Notes: generated by a model not told the origin, from the sequence alone. A DNA stretch of 62,233 bases from Methylophaga sp. (GCA_030148085.1 JASBUF010000008.1:1-62233); one strand, 5' to 3'; positions 47,617 through 56,729 are shown, counted from the stretch's first letter. A program made the numbers and translations.

Positions 47617-48084
47617 TTAGTGTCTGGTGTAATGACCGTGGCGGCATTCACTAAGCATCTTGCGAAAATTGCTGGCGCTCATATGAATAAGATGCTCGTG
47701 GTCACCGGCCTCAAGATAGACATCATTCAAGTCATCTAAAGAGTCATCAACCAAGGTTTTGACACCATAGGCGGTGCCAACAGGTGGAATAGCCCCCGGT
47801 TCACAGTCTTCCATTAGGGATTCCGCGTTAAAGGTAGAAGCAAGGTCGTAGTATGTACCTAAGTCTTCATAAACCAGATGCGGATCGACACGCATATCAG
47901 CTGGTACGACCACCATCAGATAATCCATATCGCATTTCAAAATGACTGCTTTAGCAATCTGATGAGGTTTAACATGAGCAGCGGCAGCTGTCTGACGACT
48001 GTTTGCCGTGTGACGATGCGAGCTGAGTTGATAGTCAATGCCCCGGTTATCCAGATAAGTTTTGACAATGTTGGACATCATCAT
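47617..48084 (-). CDS. YbaK/ProX-domain aminoacyl-tRNA deacylase
   Basis: A 155-aa protein of the YbaK/ProX family, which hydrolyses mischarged tRNA (typically Cys-tRNAPro or Ala-tRNAPro). AVILKCDMDYLMVVVPADMRVD holds the conserved Lys, and GAIPPVGTAYGVKTLVDDSL the GxxPP motif. The tail is His-rich. The start chosen is ATG 48084 (GGGAGG 7 nt upstream), the first of three ATGs in a row; in-frame codons up to 48108 are outside the site. Precise tRNA substrate unknown. Confidence 0.88.
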   Translation of the reverse strand: MMMSNIVKTYLDNRGIDYQLSSHRHTANSRQTAAAAHVKPHQIAKAVILKCDMDYLMVVVPADMRVDPHLVYEDLGTYYDLASTFNAESLMEDCEPGAIPPVGTAYGVKTLVDDSLDDLNDVYLEAGDHEHLIHMSASNFRKMLSECRHGHYTRH

Positions 48085-48193
48085 TACGTTACCCTCCCGA
48101 GTCGGCATTTAGAGCAAATGTCGGCTCAATTGACGCTGTGAAATACAGCGACTTCAGTATATACCCAATTAGAAACTTTTTGCATACAAGCAG

Positions 48194-48562
48194 TTATTGC
48201 TGCAGCAGGTAGGTTTCGCGCAATAATTGGTTACGTTCTCGGGCCAGTTGAATCGCGCAGCTCGCCGTCATCAACGACTGAATCGAGCCACCTTCATACA
48301 TCAAAAACACCGTCTGACACTGTTTCTTACGATAGGCTTCCCACTTTACCTGTGCCAGTTCAATCAGCGTTAGCAGATCGTGGTTATGTGCATGACGCAG
48401 TCGGATTAAATCAAGATTGTTATCCAGTTCCTCGACGGCCCGTTCCAGTTTCACGCTCAGGCATTGGTTCGTTTCTAAGGTCGTGACCGACTGTGGACAC
48501 AGGGCTTTAGCTTGGACCAAAGAGGGTAATAACAGCAGTAAGAAAAAAAGTTGTTTCATCAT
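48194..48562 (-). CDS. LprI/DUF1311-domain secreted protein
   Basis: A 122-aa exported protein. A signal peptide (about 1-18, ending VQA) is followed by a DUF1311 domain: Cys22, Cys34, WEAYRKKQCQTVFLMYEGGSIQSLMTASC. This W-xxYR-xxxC...GGS...C pattern is shared with LprI, a mycobacterial lysozyme inhibitor, and many proteobacterial proteins of unknown role. Two disulphides are likely in the periplasm. Confidence 0.83.
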   Translation of the reverse strand: MMKQLFFLLLLLPSLVQAKALCPQSVTTLETNQCLSVKLERAVEELDNNLDLIRLRHAHNHDLLTLIELAQVKWEAYRKKQCQTVFLMYEGGSIQSLMTASCAIQLARERNQLLRETYLLQQ

Positions 48563-48623
48563 TATCTATTCAGCTTCTGATACCTTGAAAATTGCTCTGT
48601 CGTCTTTGGATGGTTAATGCCTG

Positions 48624-49082
48624 TTAGTCCTCAAATACTCGCCGCATCGGCACCATCGCAGAGTGGACGAAGCCCTGCTGCTGGTAAAACTGTTGTGCCC
48701 GTTCGTTATCGGCATCCGTCAGCAGGGTGATACGCAGACAACCCTGATCACGGGCAAAGTCGATGGCGGCGCTCAAGAGTTGCTGCCCCAAGCCTTGTGA
48801 GCGAAACGAGGCTGCGATGATCATATCTTCCAGCATTGCTACCTTACCGCCCATCGCTGTTGAAATCAGATAGAGCAGGCTGACCATGCCGGCGACCTGA
48901 TTATCTATTTTCAGCAGCAGTATCTGCCCTTGTTCAGGTGCCGCCAGAATTGCTTTAACGGCATTTGCCTGTTTATCTTTGTTAGCCGAAAAGTCGGCTT
49001 CTTGAGAAAACAATTCACTGAGCAGATGACAAATCGCGTCTATATCGCTGTTACAGGCAGGCACAATCGACAGGTCGGTCAT
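48624..49082 (-). CDS. GNAT-family N-acetyltransferase
   Basis: A 152-aa acetyltransferase with the acetyl-CoA loop RSQGLGQQLLSAAIDFAR (R/QxxGxG/A pattern) near 95-112 and NERAQQFYQQQGF near 130. Substrate unknown. The chosen ATG is at 49082; an in-frame TTG at 49088 is possible. Its upstream gap of about 85 bp is shared with the divergent fpr gene. Confidence 0.86.
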   Translation of the reverse strand: MTDLSIVPACNSDIDAICHLLSELFSQEADFSANKDKQANAVKAILAAPEQGQILLLKIDNQVAGMVSLLYLISTAMGGKVAMLEDMIIAASFRSQGLGQQLLSAAIDFARDQGCLRITLLTDADNERAQQFYQQQGFVHSAMVPMRRVFED

Positions 49083-49168
49083 AGTCAAGCTTAGTTCGTT
49101 TTATTGAGTCGATTGATAGTACCATGACAGGCAACAAACACAGTGCGGCGAATCGTAATGGAGGCCTT

Positions 49169-49915
49169 ATGAGTGACTGGCTGCAAGCGACAGTAGTGGA
49201 AAATAAACAATGGAATGACAGGCTCCATTCTTTACGGCTGGAGGCAGACTTCCCAGCGTTTAAAGCAGGGCAGTTTACCCGTCTGGCAATTGAAATAGAC
49301 GGCGAACTGGTCAGTCGTCCTTTTTCCTTGGTAAACGCTCCCGATGAACGCCCGCTGGACTTTTATTTTATTGAAGTGCCGGGCGGACAGTTATCCACCC
49401 GTTTAGCCCAGCTAACAACGGGCGATGAGATTATGGTCGCTCCCAAGGCATCGGGTTTACTGACATTGGACCAATTACCTGAAGCCAAACACCTGTATCT
49501 GCTGGCCACAGGTACTGGCGTTGGCCCGTTTATGTCGATTATCAAAACAGACTTAGCCTGGGAGTTATTCGAAAAGGTGGTTTTGGTTCATGCAGTGCGT
49601 TTTGAGAGTGAACTGACCTACCAGGAAACCATAGCCCAGGTGCAGGCTAAACAGTCGGATAATTTTGTTTATGTGCCTATGGTCAGTCGTGAGCAGTGTG
49701 ACTTTGCCTTGAGTGGACGTATTCCTGATGCCATCGACGATGGCAGGCTGGAACACTGGACAGGCACTGAGATCTCACCTGAGCAGAGTCAGATCATGCT
49801 CTGCGGTAACCCAGCGATGATTCAGGATACGATGGATTTGCTGATTAAGAAGCGTGGCATGAAAAAACACTCACGCCGCGACCCCGGCCAGATCAGTATC
49901 GAAAAATACTGGTAG
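49169..49915 (+). CDS. fpr: Ferredoxin/flavodoxin-NADP reductase
   Basis: FAD enzyme moving electrons between NADPH and ferredoxin or flavodoxin. 248 aa, same as E. coli Fpr. FAD motif RPFSLVNAP at 50-58 and NADP motif ATGTGVGPF at 113-121; the C-terminus ends EKYW, the aromatic tail of this group. GGAGG lies 5 nt before the ATG at 49169; the longer ATG at 49124 is rejected. Converges with the next gene over 1 bp. Confidence 0.96.
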   Translation: MSDWLQATVVENKQWNDRLHSLRLEADFPAFKAGQFTRLAIEIDGELVSRPFSLVNAPDERPLDFYFIEVPGGQLSTRLAQLTTGDEIMVAPKASGLLTLDQLPEAKHLYLLATGTGVGPFMSIIKTDLAWELFEKVVLVHAVRFESELTYQETIAQVQAKQSDNFVYVPMVSREQCDFALSGRIPDAIDDGRLEHWTGTEISPEQSQIMLCGNPAMIQDTMDLLIKKRGMKKHSRRDPGQISIEKYW

Positions 49916-49916
49916 C

Positions 49917-50579
49917 TTAGCCTAAACGGCCTTTCACCGCTTTGATAAAGGCTTCGGCAATCGGCATCGAGCCATTGTACAGTTCATCTACCTGATTAAT
50001 CGCTTCGGAGTGATCCAGACATTGCAATACGCAGGCGGCGACATCTGCACGGGTAATAATTTGCTCGTCTTTGTTGTCAGGACGTTGCGTAGTGATAAGG
50101 CCAGTGGCGGCATCGTTGGTCAATCGTCCGGGGCGAAGAATGGTGTAGGGAACGCCGCTTTCTAGCAGGTGTTTGTCAGCAAAATGCTTGCAGATGTTGT
50201 AATGCTTGATGGCTTCAGTGCCATGTTCGGGGTCACCAGCATCGCGGGCACTGACCATCACAAACTGTTTGATGTTGTGCTTCTTGGCCATATCAATGGA
50301 TTTGACCGCTGCCCATAGATCGATAAGTATCGTTTTATCTGCGCCGGTTTTTCCGCCTGAACCGGCTGTAAACACCACTTTATCGCAGTCAGCAAAGGCC
50401 TCATCGGGAAGTGGCTGTTCCAAATCGGCCACTACGGTTTCAGCACCCAGTTTTTCCAGATTGCGAGCTTGAGATAGGTCGCGAATCATGGCGCGAACCG
50501 GCATGTTTGCCAACGCCATCATGCCGATAAGTTGTCGGCCTATCTGACCATTTGCTCCAATAACCAGTGTCTTATCCAT
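49917..50579 (-). CDS. NAD(P)-binding atypical SDR (NmrA/YwnB-like)
   Basis: A 220-aa Rossmann protein, with GANGQIGRQL at 8-17 and the atypical SDR motif YTILRPGRLT near 146-155. The classical YxxxK is replaced by HYNICKHFADK near 127. Such proteins act as NAD(P)H-dependent reductases or redox sensors; no substrate can be given. Confidence 0.85.
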   Translation of the reverse strand: MDKTLVIGANGQIGRQLIGMMALANMPVRAMIRDLSQARNLEKLGAETVVADLEQPLPDEAFADCDKVVFTAGSGGKTGADKTILIDLWAAVKSIDMAKKHNIKQFVMVSARDAGDPEHGTEAIKHYNICKHFADKHLLESGVPYTILRPGRLTNDAATGLITTQRPDNKDEQIITRADVAACVLQCLDHSEAINQVDELYNGSMPIAEAFIKAVKGRLG

Positions 50580-50664
50580 TACAACTCACTTCTTATGCAA
50601 TTCATACGGCCATTGCACAGTGTGCTGACCTTGCCGTCAACACCTTCAGATGAGCTGTTGAGGT

Positions 50665-51231
50665 TCAGGCTGTCTGTTCGAAGCTAGCTCTGAATTTATC
50701 CAGACTCTGCTGAACAAGGGTGTAGGTCTCGTCAATGTTGCTGGCAATGTTACCCTGTAGCACATTCAGGCCTTCAAGGATGTCACGCGCTTCCTTAAAC
50801 CCTTGCTCAATCCCACTGCGAATAGTGGTCAGGAAACTGTCCAAACGTTCAGTGTCGCTTAAGTCTGCGTATTTTTCAGAGAAGCGGGCAAATAACGCCG
50901 TCGCGCCCTGAACAATTCGATCTGCTGTGGCCTGCGGTGATACATCCAAGCCTTGTTCATAAGCTGTCTGAATCGCATTCGGGCCAAAACTGGCTTCCAG
51001 TTTCTGGTTGAGCGCATCCAGAACCGTTCGTGTTAACAGTTCCTGAGAAGCGATGGGGGAGGAGCCACTGTTGAGTGACACACTGACTTCAGTCTCGTTG
51101 CTACGAGCGGCATTACGCTCTTTCGCCAAAGAAGACACAAGCTGGCCAAAGGGGCCGTCGGCTTTATTCGCCGGGTCTTTGGCAAGTGTACTTATACTGC
51201 TACCAAATGGTTTTGTCGGATCGATCATCAT
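50665..51231 (-). CDS. DUF5610-like cytosolic protein
   Basis: A 188-aa protein with an N-terminal low-complexity part (about 1-60, FGSSISTLAKDP, FGQLVSSLAKERN repeats of an FGxxxSxLAK motif) and a helical domain (about 65-185) that contains FGPNAIQTAYEQGLDVSPQATADRIVQGATALFARF. This resembles DUF5610 proteins of unknown function in marine gammaproteobacteria. GGAGGG precedes the ATG. It is divergent from the arsenic operon. Confidence 0.75.
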   Translation of the reverse strand: MMIDPTKPFGSSISTLAKDPANKADGPFGQLVSSLAKERNAARSNETEVSVSLNSGSSPIASQELLTRTVLDALNQKLEASFGPNAIQTAYEQGLDVSPQATADRIVQGATALFARFSEKYADLSDTERLDSFLTTIRSGIEQGFKEARDILEGLNVLQGNIASNIDETYTLVQQSLDKFRASFEQTA

Positions 51232-51336
51232 TTACCCTCCGCTGGGATATGCCAATAAAGCGGCAAATTCTGATTTAACTTTAGTCCGAATTTGCAGTAT
51301 GCATCAGCATTGAAAAGTTTGTTATGTCTATAACAA

Positions 51337-51364
51337 TTGACATATTTTTATATGTCCATAGAAT
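51337..51364 (+). promoter_or_regulatory. arsR promoter with overlapping inverted repeat (candidate ArsR operator)
   Basis: TTGACA (51337-51342) and TAGAAT (51359-51364) are 16 bp apart. Between and over them, GACATAT (51339-51345) and ATATGTC (51350-51356) form a 7-bp inverted repeat, and another TATGTC half at 51323-51328 pairs with the same GACATA. An ArsR dimer here would block RNA polymerase. The -10 ends 7 bp before the ATG at 51372, so the transcript would be nearly leaderless. Confidence 0.55.
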
Positions 51365-51371
51365 TGGACGT

Positions 51372-51737
51372 ATGGAATTACAAAACGCCTTAATTATTTT
51401 TGATGCCTTGTCTCAGGAAACGCGCCTCAAAGCCTTCAGATTGCTGGTGGAGGCAGGGCCTGAAGGCATGGCAGCGGGGGCGATTAGTGAGCAATTAGCG
51501 ACGCCACATAACACGATGTCCTTTCACCTGAACCATCTGGTGAATGCTGGCATTGTGCAGTCGCAGAAACAGGGACGCTCGGTGATTTACTCAGCAAATT
51601 TTGAAGCCATGCGCGGTTTGATCGGCTTTATGGTGGAAGACTGCTGTAGCCGTGATGTCGCCAGACTTCATGAAGATACCGAAACAGGTTGCTCGGTGAT
51701 TGAACTCAGCGAGTGCTGTCCTGCGGAAACAAAGTAG
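51372..51737 (+). CDS. arsR: ArsR/SmtB-family arsenic-responsive repressor
   Basis: A 121-aa winged-helix repressor. LSQETRLKAFRLLVEAGPEG near 11-30 and the recognition helix TPHNTMSFHLNHLVNAGIVQSQKQGRSVIYS are typical. The As-sensing cysteines are placed differently from E. coli: a C-terminal group DCCSRD, TGCSV, ECC near 86-118. The ATG at 51372 gives the normal length; an upstream frame from 51324 is part of the promoter region. First gene of the ars operon, 10 bp before arsI. Confidence 0.93.
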   Translation: MELQNALIIFDALSQETRLKAFRLLVEAGPEGMAAGAISEQLATPHNTMSFHLNHLVNAGIVQSQKQGRSVIYSANFEAMRGLIGFMVEDCCSRDVARLHEDTETGCSVIELSECCPAETK

Positions 51738-51747
51738 GAGCTTTGAT

Positions 51748-52233
51748 ATGAAACGTATGCATGTGCATGTCGGTGTGAAAAACATCGACGAAGCCGTGAA
51801 ATTTTACTCTGCACTGTTTGGGGCGGAGCCGGATAAGAAGATGCCGGATTACGCCAAATGGATGCTGGAAGACCCGAAACTGAACTTTGCGATTTCAACG
51901 CGCAGTGGCAAAGAAGGCGTCGATCACCTGGGTATTCAGGTAGAGAACGAAGCAGAGCTATCTGATATGCGCAAACGCATCTGTCAGGCTGAGATCGATG
52001 TTATCGACGAAGGCGAGACGGTGTGCTGCTATGCTGAATCGGACAAATCCTGGATACAGGATCCAGCCGGTATTGCCTGGGAAGCCTATCAAACCATGGG
52101 CGATGCCCAATTATTCTCAGCGAAAGAGGACAACACGCAGGGTGCCTGTTGTACGCCTGTTTCTATTCCCGTAGTTGCTGTCAGCAGCAGTTGCTGTGAA
52201 CCGTCAGATTCCAACTCTTCAGGATGTTGTTAA
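51748..52233 (+). CDS. arsI: ArsI/CadI-like VOC protein (C-As lyase type)
   Basis: A 161-aa VOC protein. ArsI enzymes split the C-As bond of trivalent organoarsenicals such as methylarsenite using Fe(II) and O2. Fe-ligand candidates His5, His60 and Glu112, and the As-binding vicinal Cys93-Cys94 (TVCCYAESDKSW), match the known ArsI layout. The tail has three further Cys pairs (GACC, SSCC, SGCC). AGGAG precedes ATG 51748. A start at 51700 would overlap arsR and is rejected. arsC starts at its stop (TAATG). Confidence 0.87.
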   Translation: MKRMHVHVGVKNIDEAVKFYSALFGAEPDKKMPDYAKWMLEDPKLNFAISTRSGKEGVDHLGIQVENEAELSDMRKRICQAEIDVIDEGETVCCYAESDKSWIQDPAGIAWEAYQTMGDAQLFSAKEDNTQGACCTPVSIPVVAVSSSCCEPSDSNSSGCC

Positions 52234-52640
52234 TGAAAAAAGTCTTAGTGTTATGTACCGGAAACTCTTGCCGTTCAGTGATGGCAGAAGCGTTGATTAA
52301 TGCCATGAAAGATGACTATCAGGCGGTGAGTGCGGGTAGTTTCCCGGTGGGCTATGTTCATCCAAAGTCGATTGAAACGCTTAATCGTCATGGCATTGAT
52401 GCGGGACAGCCACGCAGCAAATCGTGGGATGAGTTTGCTGGAGATGAGTTTGATTACATCATCACAGTCTGTGACAACGCAGCGAACGAGGTCTGCCCGG
52501 CCATGGCGGGACAACAGACCCGTCTGCACTGGAGCACCCCCGATCCTGCCAAAGCGGAAGGCAGTGAAGCCGACATTGAAGCCGCGTTTGACGAAGCCTT
52601 TACCATGCTGAAAACTCGTATTGAACAGGAACTGCCATGA
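52233..52640 (+). CDS. arsC: Arsenate reductase, low-molecular-weight phosphatase type
   Basis: Reduces As(V) to As(III) for efflux. 135 aa of the LMW tyrosine phosphatase fold, with the phosphate-binding loop CTGNSCRS at 8-15 (Cys8 and Cys13) and [12 protein letters not shown] near 100. A further Cys (Cys79 or so, [14 protein letters not shown]) provides the resolving thiols of the thioredoxin-linked type. Starts in the arsI stop (TAATG) and overlaps acr3 by 4 nt. Confidence 0.95.
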   Translation: MKKVLVLCTGNSCRSVMAEALINAMKDDYQAVSAGSFPVGYVHPKSIETLNRHGIDAGQPRSKSWDEFAGDEFDYIITVCDNAANEVCPAMAGQQTRLHWSTPDPAKAEGSEADIEAAFDEAFTMLKTRIEQELP

Positions 52641-53680
52641 GTGATAGCGCGCCGATGGGTATTTTTGAACGCTATCTCTCAGTTTGGGTTGGGCTCAGCA
52701 TTGTCGCAGGCGTGGCTCTGGGCTGGTTGTTTCCAGCGGTCTTTGAGCTGTTTGCCAGTTGGGAATATGCCAATGTGAATCTGGTGGTGGCCATATTCAT
52801 CTGGCTGATGATTTTCCCGATGATGGTTAATGTCGACTTTGCGTCAATTAAAGATGTCGGCAAAAAGCCCAAGGGCTTGTGTTTGACGCTGGTCGTAAAC
52901 TGGCTGATTAAGCCGTTCACCATGGCTGGACTGGGGATTTTATTCTTTGAATATTTGTTTGCCGGACTGGTGGAACCACAAACGGCGAAGGAATACATCG
53001 CCGGAATGATCTTGCTTGGTGTCGCACCATGCACGGCAATGGTGTTTGTCTGGAGCCAACTGGTTCGGGGCGATGCCAATTACACCTTGGTTCAGGTATC
53101 GATTAACGACATCATTATGGTGATTGCCTTTGCCCCGCTGGCGGCACTGTTGCTGGGTATCACCGATATTGTTGTACCTTGGGAAACCCTGTTCCTGTCG
53201 GTGGTTTTGTATGTAGTCACGCCGTTAGTGGCAGGGTATCTGACCCGCCGCAAGCTGGATAAAAGTGCCGATCACCATGAGGTTACGGAATTCACCGCTA
53301 GAATCAAACCCTGGTCGATTATGGGGTTGCTGGCCACCGTCGTCCTACTGTTCGGTTTTCAGGCTGAAACCATTCTGGCTAAACCGCTGGTGATTGTGTT
53401 GATTGCCATCCCGCTATTGATTCAAAGCTACGGCATCTTTTTTATTGCCTATGCCTGGGCGTATTTGTGGAAAGTGCCGTTTAATGTGGCTGCACCGGCG
53501 GCACTGATCGGCACGTCTAATTTCTTTGAGCTGGCCGTAGCTGTCGCGATTAGTTTGTTTGGTCTGCATTCCGGTGCAGCGCTAGCGACTGTGGTCGGTG
53601 TTCTGGTGGAAGTGCCGGTGATGTTGTCGCTGGTCGCCTTAGCTATCCGAACCAAACCGTGGTTTGCACGCTTCGTCTAG
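52637..53680 (+). CDS. acr3: Arsenite efflux transporter Acr3
   Basis: Inner-membrane As(OH)3 exporter of the BASS-related Acr3 family, 347 aa with ten helices. The conserved Cys132 lies in [14 protein letters not shown], helix 4, and the last helix region ends VLVEVPVML with the conserved Glu. It is the last gene of arsR-arsI-arsC-acr3. Its stop overlaps the convergent IF-2B-like gene by 4 nt, and no terminator is visible. Confidence 0.95.
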   Translation: MSDSAPMGIFERYLSVWVGLSIVAGVALGWLFPAVFELFASWEYANVNLVVAIFIWLMIFPMMVNVDFASIKDVGKKPKGLCLTLVVNWLIKPFTMAGLGILFFEYLFAGLVEPQTAKEYIAGMILLGVAPCTAMVFVWSQLVRGDANYTLVQVSINDIIMVIAFAPLAALLLGITDIVVPWETLFLSVVLYVVTPLVAGYLTRRKLDKSADHHEVTEFTARIKPWSIMGLLATVVLLFGFQAETILAKPLVIVLIAIPLLIQSYGIFFIAYAWAYLWKVPFNVAAPAALIGTSNFFELAVAVAISLFGLHSGAALATVVGVLVEVPVMLSLVALAIRTKPWFARFV

Positions 53681-54525
53681 GCGTGTAGAGCCTGTAAACC
53701 ATATTCATCCACCCGTCCACTGATAAGGCGGGTGGAGATGGTTTCAAAATAGGTATTTCGAGCTGAAATCTGCTCGCCTTTCGGTAATGCCAGCTCATCG
53801 GAAGGCATGGTTTCCAGATTGACCTGCTGGCTGGTTTGCTGATTATTTTTGAAGCTGTCAGCCAATACCCAGAACGGTTTGCCAAAATGCTGTGCTGCCA
53901 GTGCCTGTAACAACGTACCGGTTTTATTCACAAAATGATGATCGGCCAGCCAGCTGTCACAGCCGCTGATATTGAGATCGACGTCTGGCATCACCAGCCC
54001 CATTTCGGCATCGGTAATTACGGTGACCGCTACGCCCATTTTGTTGAGCTGACTGGCAACCAGCAGTCCTTCGTTGCCGGGGGCGCTCAAGGTCACGATA
54101 ACATTGAAATTCTGGTGTTGTTCCCACACATGCTCAAATAAGGACATCACCTGAGAGCTGCGGCTATGGGCCAAAACAGTCATGCCAGGCTTGAACAAGG
54201 CAGAAGCATGCTCGGCCACGCTATCAGTGGCCTCGGCCAGCTGTCGATATATGTCGTCGAGTAAGTGCAGGTAGTCGTGCTTTGAATAGGCCTGCTCGCT
54301 GTCCAGTTTTTTCTTCCAGCGTCGCAGTGCATTAGCCAGCGGCATCATACTGGGACGAGCATGGCTGAGGTCTTCTACGATCATCTCAATCTCATCTGCT
54401 GTCTGATCGGGTATGTCAAAGAGACAGTCTTTCAGCCGTGACAAGGTGATTAACGCTAACTCGGTAGCACCAGATTGACGATTGTTCTGCAGGGTATTCA
54501 ATAACTTTTGATAGGCCTCAGACAT
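53677..54525 (-). CDS. eIF-2B alpha/beta/delta-like (IF-2B family) protein
   Basis: A 282-aa protein with an N-terminal helical region (about 1-105) and a Rossmann-like C-terminal domain: [21 protein letters not shown] near 112, [20 protein letters not shown], and [39 protein letters not shown] near 193-232. This is the IF-2B fold shared by methylthioribose-1-phosphate isomerase and ribose-1,5-bisphosphate isomerase. In bacteria the partner and substrate are unknown. It probably forms a pair with the next membrane protein gene (8 bp). Confidence 0.83.
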   Translation of the reverse strand: MSEAYQKLLNTLQNNRQSGATELALITLSRLKDCLFDIPDQTADEIEMIVEDLSHARPSMMPLANALRRWKKKLDSEQAYSKHDYLHLLDDIYRQLAEATDSVAEHASALFKPGMTVLAHSRSSQVMSLFEHVWEQHQNFNVIVTLSAPGNEGLLVASQLNKMGVAVTVITDAEMGLVMPDVDLNISGCDSWLADHHFVNKTGTLLQALAAQHFGKPFWVLADSFKNNQQTSQQVNLETMPSDELALPKGEQISARNTYFETISTRLISGRVDEYGLQALHA

Positions 54526-54533
54526 GACTGCTC

Positions 54534-54935
54534 CTAAAGCAGATAAATGAGTATGGACATGATCAGGACACTAAGAAAGCGGTAACCTGCCTGAATCAGA
54601 AGCAGGCTGCGCCCCCATCCGCAGAAAAGATTGTCAGATAACATCGCGGGTAAGATAATCAAGCCCGCGAGTATCAGGCCGAGTAGCAGAGCGATATTGA
54701 GCGAACTGATACCAATCAGGCTGTGTAACAAGGCAATCCCTAGCGCAGTTAATAGACAACTCACTACAGACGCGGTCATTGGCAGCGTGGGGTCTCTCAG
54801 CGTTTTTGGTGTTTTGCCGATTGCACGCATCCATTTTTCACCGAAAACAGGCATTGAGTACCAGACAGCGCCCAGTATCATGCCGCTGGTCGCGGCGGCG
54901 AGAATGGCGATAAGGTTCAAATCCACATTCATCAT
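54534..54935 (-). CDS. DUF1761 membrane protein
   Basis: A 133-aa protein with four hydrophobic helices and the DUF1761 pattern GMILGAVWYSMPVFGEKWMRAIGK near 19-42. Function unknown. GGAGG lies 8 nt before ATG 54935; the in-frame codon at 54956 is rejected. It lies just upstream of the IF-2B-like gene on the same strand. Confidence 0.83.
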   Translation of the reverse strand: MMNVDLNLIAILAAATSGMILGAVWYSMPVFGEKWMRAIGKTPKTLRDPTLPMTASVVSCLLTALGIALLHSLIGISSLNIALLLGLILAGLIILPAMLSDNLFCGWGRSLLLIQAGYRFLSVLIMSILIYLL

Positions 54936-54994
54936 GTTGGGAGCCTCCGTTGGCACCTATTTTTATTGTAGCCCTTATCGTTGTTGACTGCTTA

Positions 54995-56524
54995 TCAGGA
55001 CGACTTAAGCCAGGATACTTCATACAGGTCAGTGCGCCTGTCTTTCAGGTTATTTACTGAACCTTCACTGCGGGTCAGTTTCAACTTATCCAGATCCAGA
55101 TCGGAGAACATAATCATCTCAGTATTGGCCGTGGTTTCTGCCATGACGGCATCATGTGGGTAGGAGAAGTCTGAGGGGGAAAACACCGCAGCTTGTGAAT
55201 ACTGTACATCGAGGTTTTCCACCTGAGGCAAGTTGCCACAGCTACCGCAAATCACCACGTAGCATTCGTTCTCGATAGCTCTTGCCTGCGCACAGCTGCG
55301 TACACGGAGGTAACCGTTTTTGGTATCGGTCCAGTAAGGCACAAACAGGATATCCATATCCTGCGCTGCCAGAATACGACTGAGTTCCGGGAACTCGACG
55401 TCGTAGCAAATCAGAATGCCGATACGACCCGCATCGGTGTCAAACACCTGTAAATAATCCCCGCCCTCAATGACCCAGTCGCGGCGTTCATGCGGCGTGA
55501 CATGCAGTTTTCGCTGGATTTCTATCGTGCCATCGCGGCGACACAGATAAGTCACGTTATATAGCACGTCGCCGTCCAACAAGGGCATGGAGCCCGTAAT
55601 CACATTGATGTTGTAGCTCACTGCCATCTGTGACATTTCATTTTTAAATTTTTCAGTAAAGCTGGCTAGAAAGCGGATGGCCTCGGTCTGGTTGCGATGA
55701 TCGGGGCTCAGTCCCATCAATGCGGCATTAAAGAACTCGGGGAACAGGGCAAAGTCACTTTTGTAGTTCGACAAAGCATCAATGAAGTATTCGACCTGAT
55801 TGAGGCACTCTTCGACGGATTCGACTTCCCGCATCTGCCATTGGATGGCACCAATGCGAACCTGAGTTTTGCGGGTTTGAATGACCGGCATTTCCGGCTC
55901 GAAAAAGATATTGCGCCACTCCAGCAGCGTCGCGTAGCCCTGCGACTTTTCATCTTCTGGCAGATACTGCTTGAGTAGCCGGGTCACCTGAAAGTCATTG
56001 GAAAGCTGAAAGGTCAGAATCGGGTCATAAATACGTTTATTTTTGACTGCCTCGAAGTATTCCTCGGGCGTCATTTTTTCTGCGTATTGGTGGTAGTTAG
56101 GAATGCGCCCACCGGCGAGAATGGCACGCAGATTATGCTGACGGCATAGCTCTTTACGCGCTTCGTAGAGTCGACGCCCCAGCCTATAACCGCGGTAATC
56201 CGGGTGAATCAGCACATCCAACCCGTAGAGGGCATCGCCATCGGGGTTATTTAGAATAGTTTCACGTTTGGAAATCAGGTCATCGTAGGTGTGTGGGTTA
56301 CTGAACTGATGATAATCGACCTGCACGGCCAAGGCGACACCGATAACCTCATCATGATCCACCACGCAGATCTGGCCTTCGGGTAAGTCATCAATCAGTT
56401 TGAAAATGGTGTGCTCAGGCCATGAGCCACCAATGTCCTGATAAATTTGGTCCATCAGGGTTTTGAGTTGAGGGTAGTCCTGCTTTTCCAGATTACGGAT
56501 TTTGATATGGAGATCTTCAGGCAT
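54995..56524 (-). CDS. GNAT acetyltransferase-nitrilase fusion protein
   Basis: A 509-aa two-domain protein. Residues about 5-200 are a GNAT domain (YRGYRLGRRLYEARKELCRQHNLRAILAGGR near 110-140). Residues about 225-500 are a carbon-nitrogen hydrolase with catalytic Glu (LFPEFFN near 265), Lys (QRKLHVTPHERRDW near 338) and Cys (ICYDVEFPE near 373). Similar fusions are known in bacteria; they may acylate and hydrolyse amides of the same compound. The ATG at 56524 follows AGGAG; a GTG at 56530 is possible. Confidence 0.91.
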   Translation of the reverse strand: MPEDLHIKIRNLEKQDYPQLKTLMDQIYQDIGGSWPEHTIFKLIDDLPEGQICVVDHDEVIGVALAVQVDYHQFSNPHTYDDLISKRETILNNPDGDALYGLDVLIHPDYRGYRLGRRLYEARKELCRQHNLRAILAGGRIPNYHQYAEKMTPEEYFEAVKNKRIYDPILTFQLSNDFQVTRLLKQYLPEDEKSQGYATLLEWRNIFFEPEMPVIQTRKTQVRIGAIQWQMREVESVEECLNQVEYFIDALSNYKSDFALFPEFFNAALMGLSPDHRNQTEAIRFLASFTEKFKNEMSQMAVSYNINVITGSMPLLDGDVLYNVTYLCRRDGTIEIQRKLHVTPHERRDWVIEGGDYLQVFDTDAGRIGILICYDVEFPELSRILAAQDMDILFVPYWTDTKNGYLRVRSCAQARAIENECYVVICGSCGNLPQVENLDVQYSQAAVFSPSDFSYPHDAVMAETTANTEMIMFSDLDLDKLKLTRSEGSVNNLKDRRTDLYEVSWLKSS

Positions 56525-56643
56525 TAACACTCCTGTCTTATAAAAGCTTTCTCAGCAACATACGCTGTTTGATAGTGTTTTGTGAAGACTGGTTAATGGC
56601 AAGACACTACCAGAAATGGTCGTGTGGCGTTATAGTTGGAATC

Positions 56644-56729
56644 GAAACATCTTTATGTTTCCTAAAACATTTCCCCGGATTATTCTCAATACCGGGGCTC
56701 CTGCTGTTACAGGCAAAATTCTTTTGCCT
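56644..56729 (+). other. Three successive hairpins in the leader of the truncated haemoglobin gene
   Basis: GAAACAT/ATGTTTC (56644-56661, CTTT loop), CCCCGG/CCGGGG (56673-56697, 13-nt loop) and AGGCAAAA/TTTTGCCT (56711-56729, TTC loop) are each perfect. They occupy 86 of the 253 bp between the fusion gene and the haemoglobin ATG. No T-run follows any of them. They may be a regulatory leader or a processed RNA; the first could also be a dimeric operator. Confidence 0.45.
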
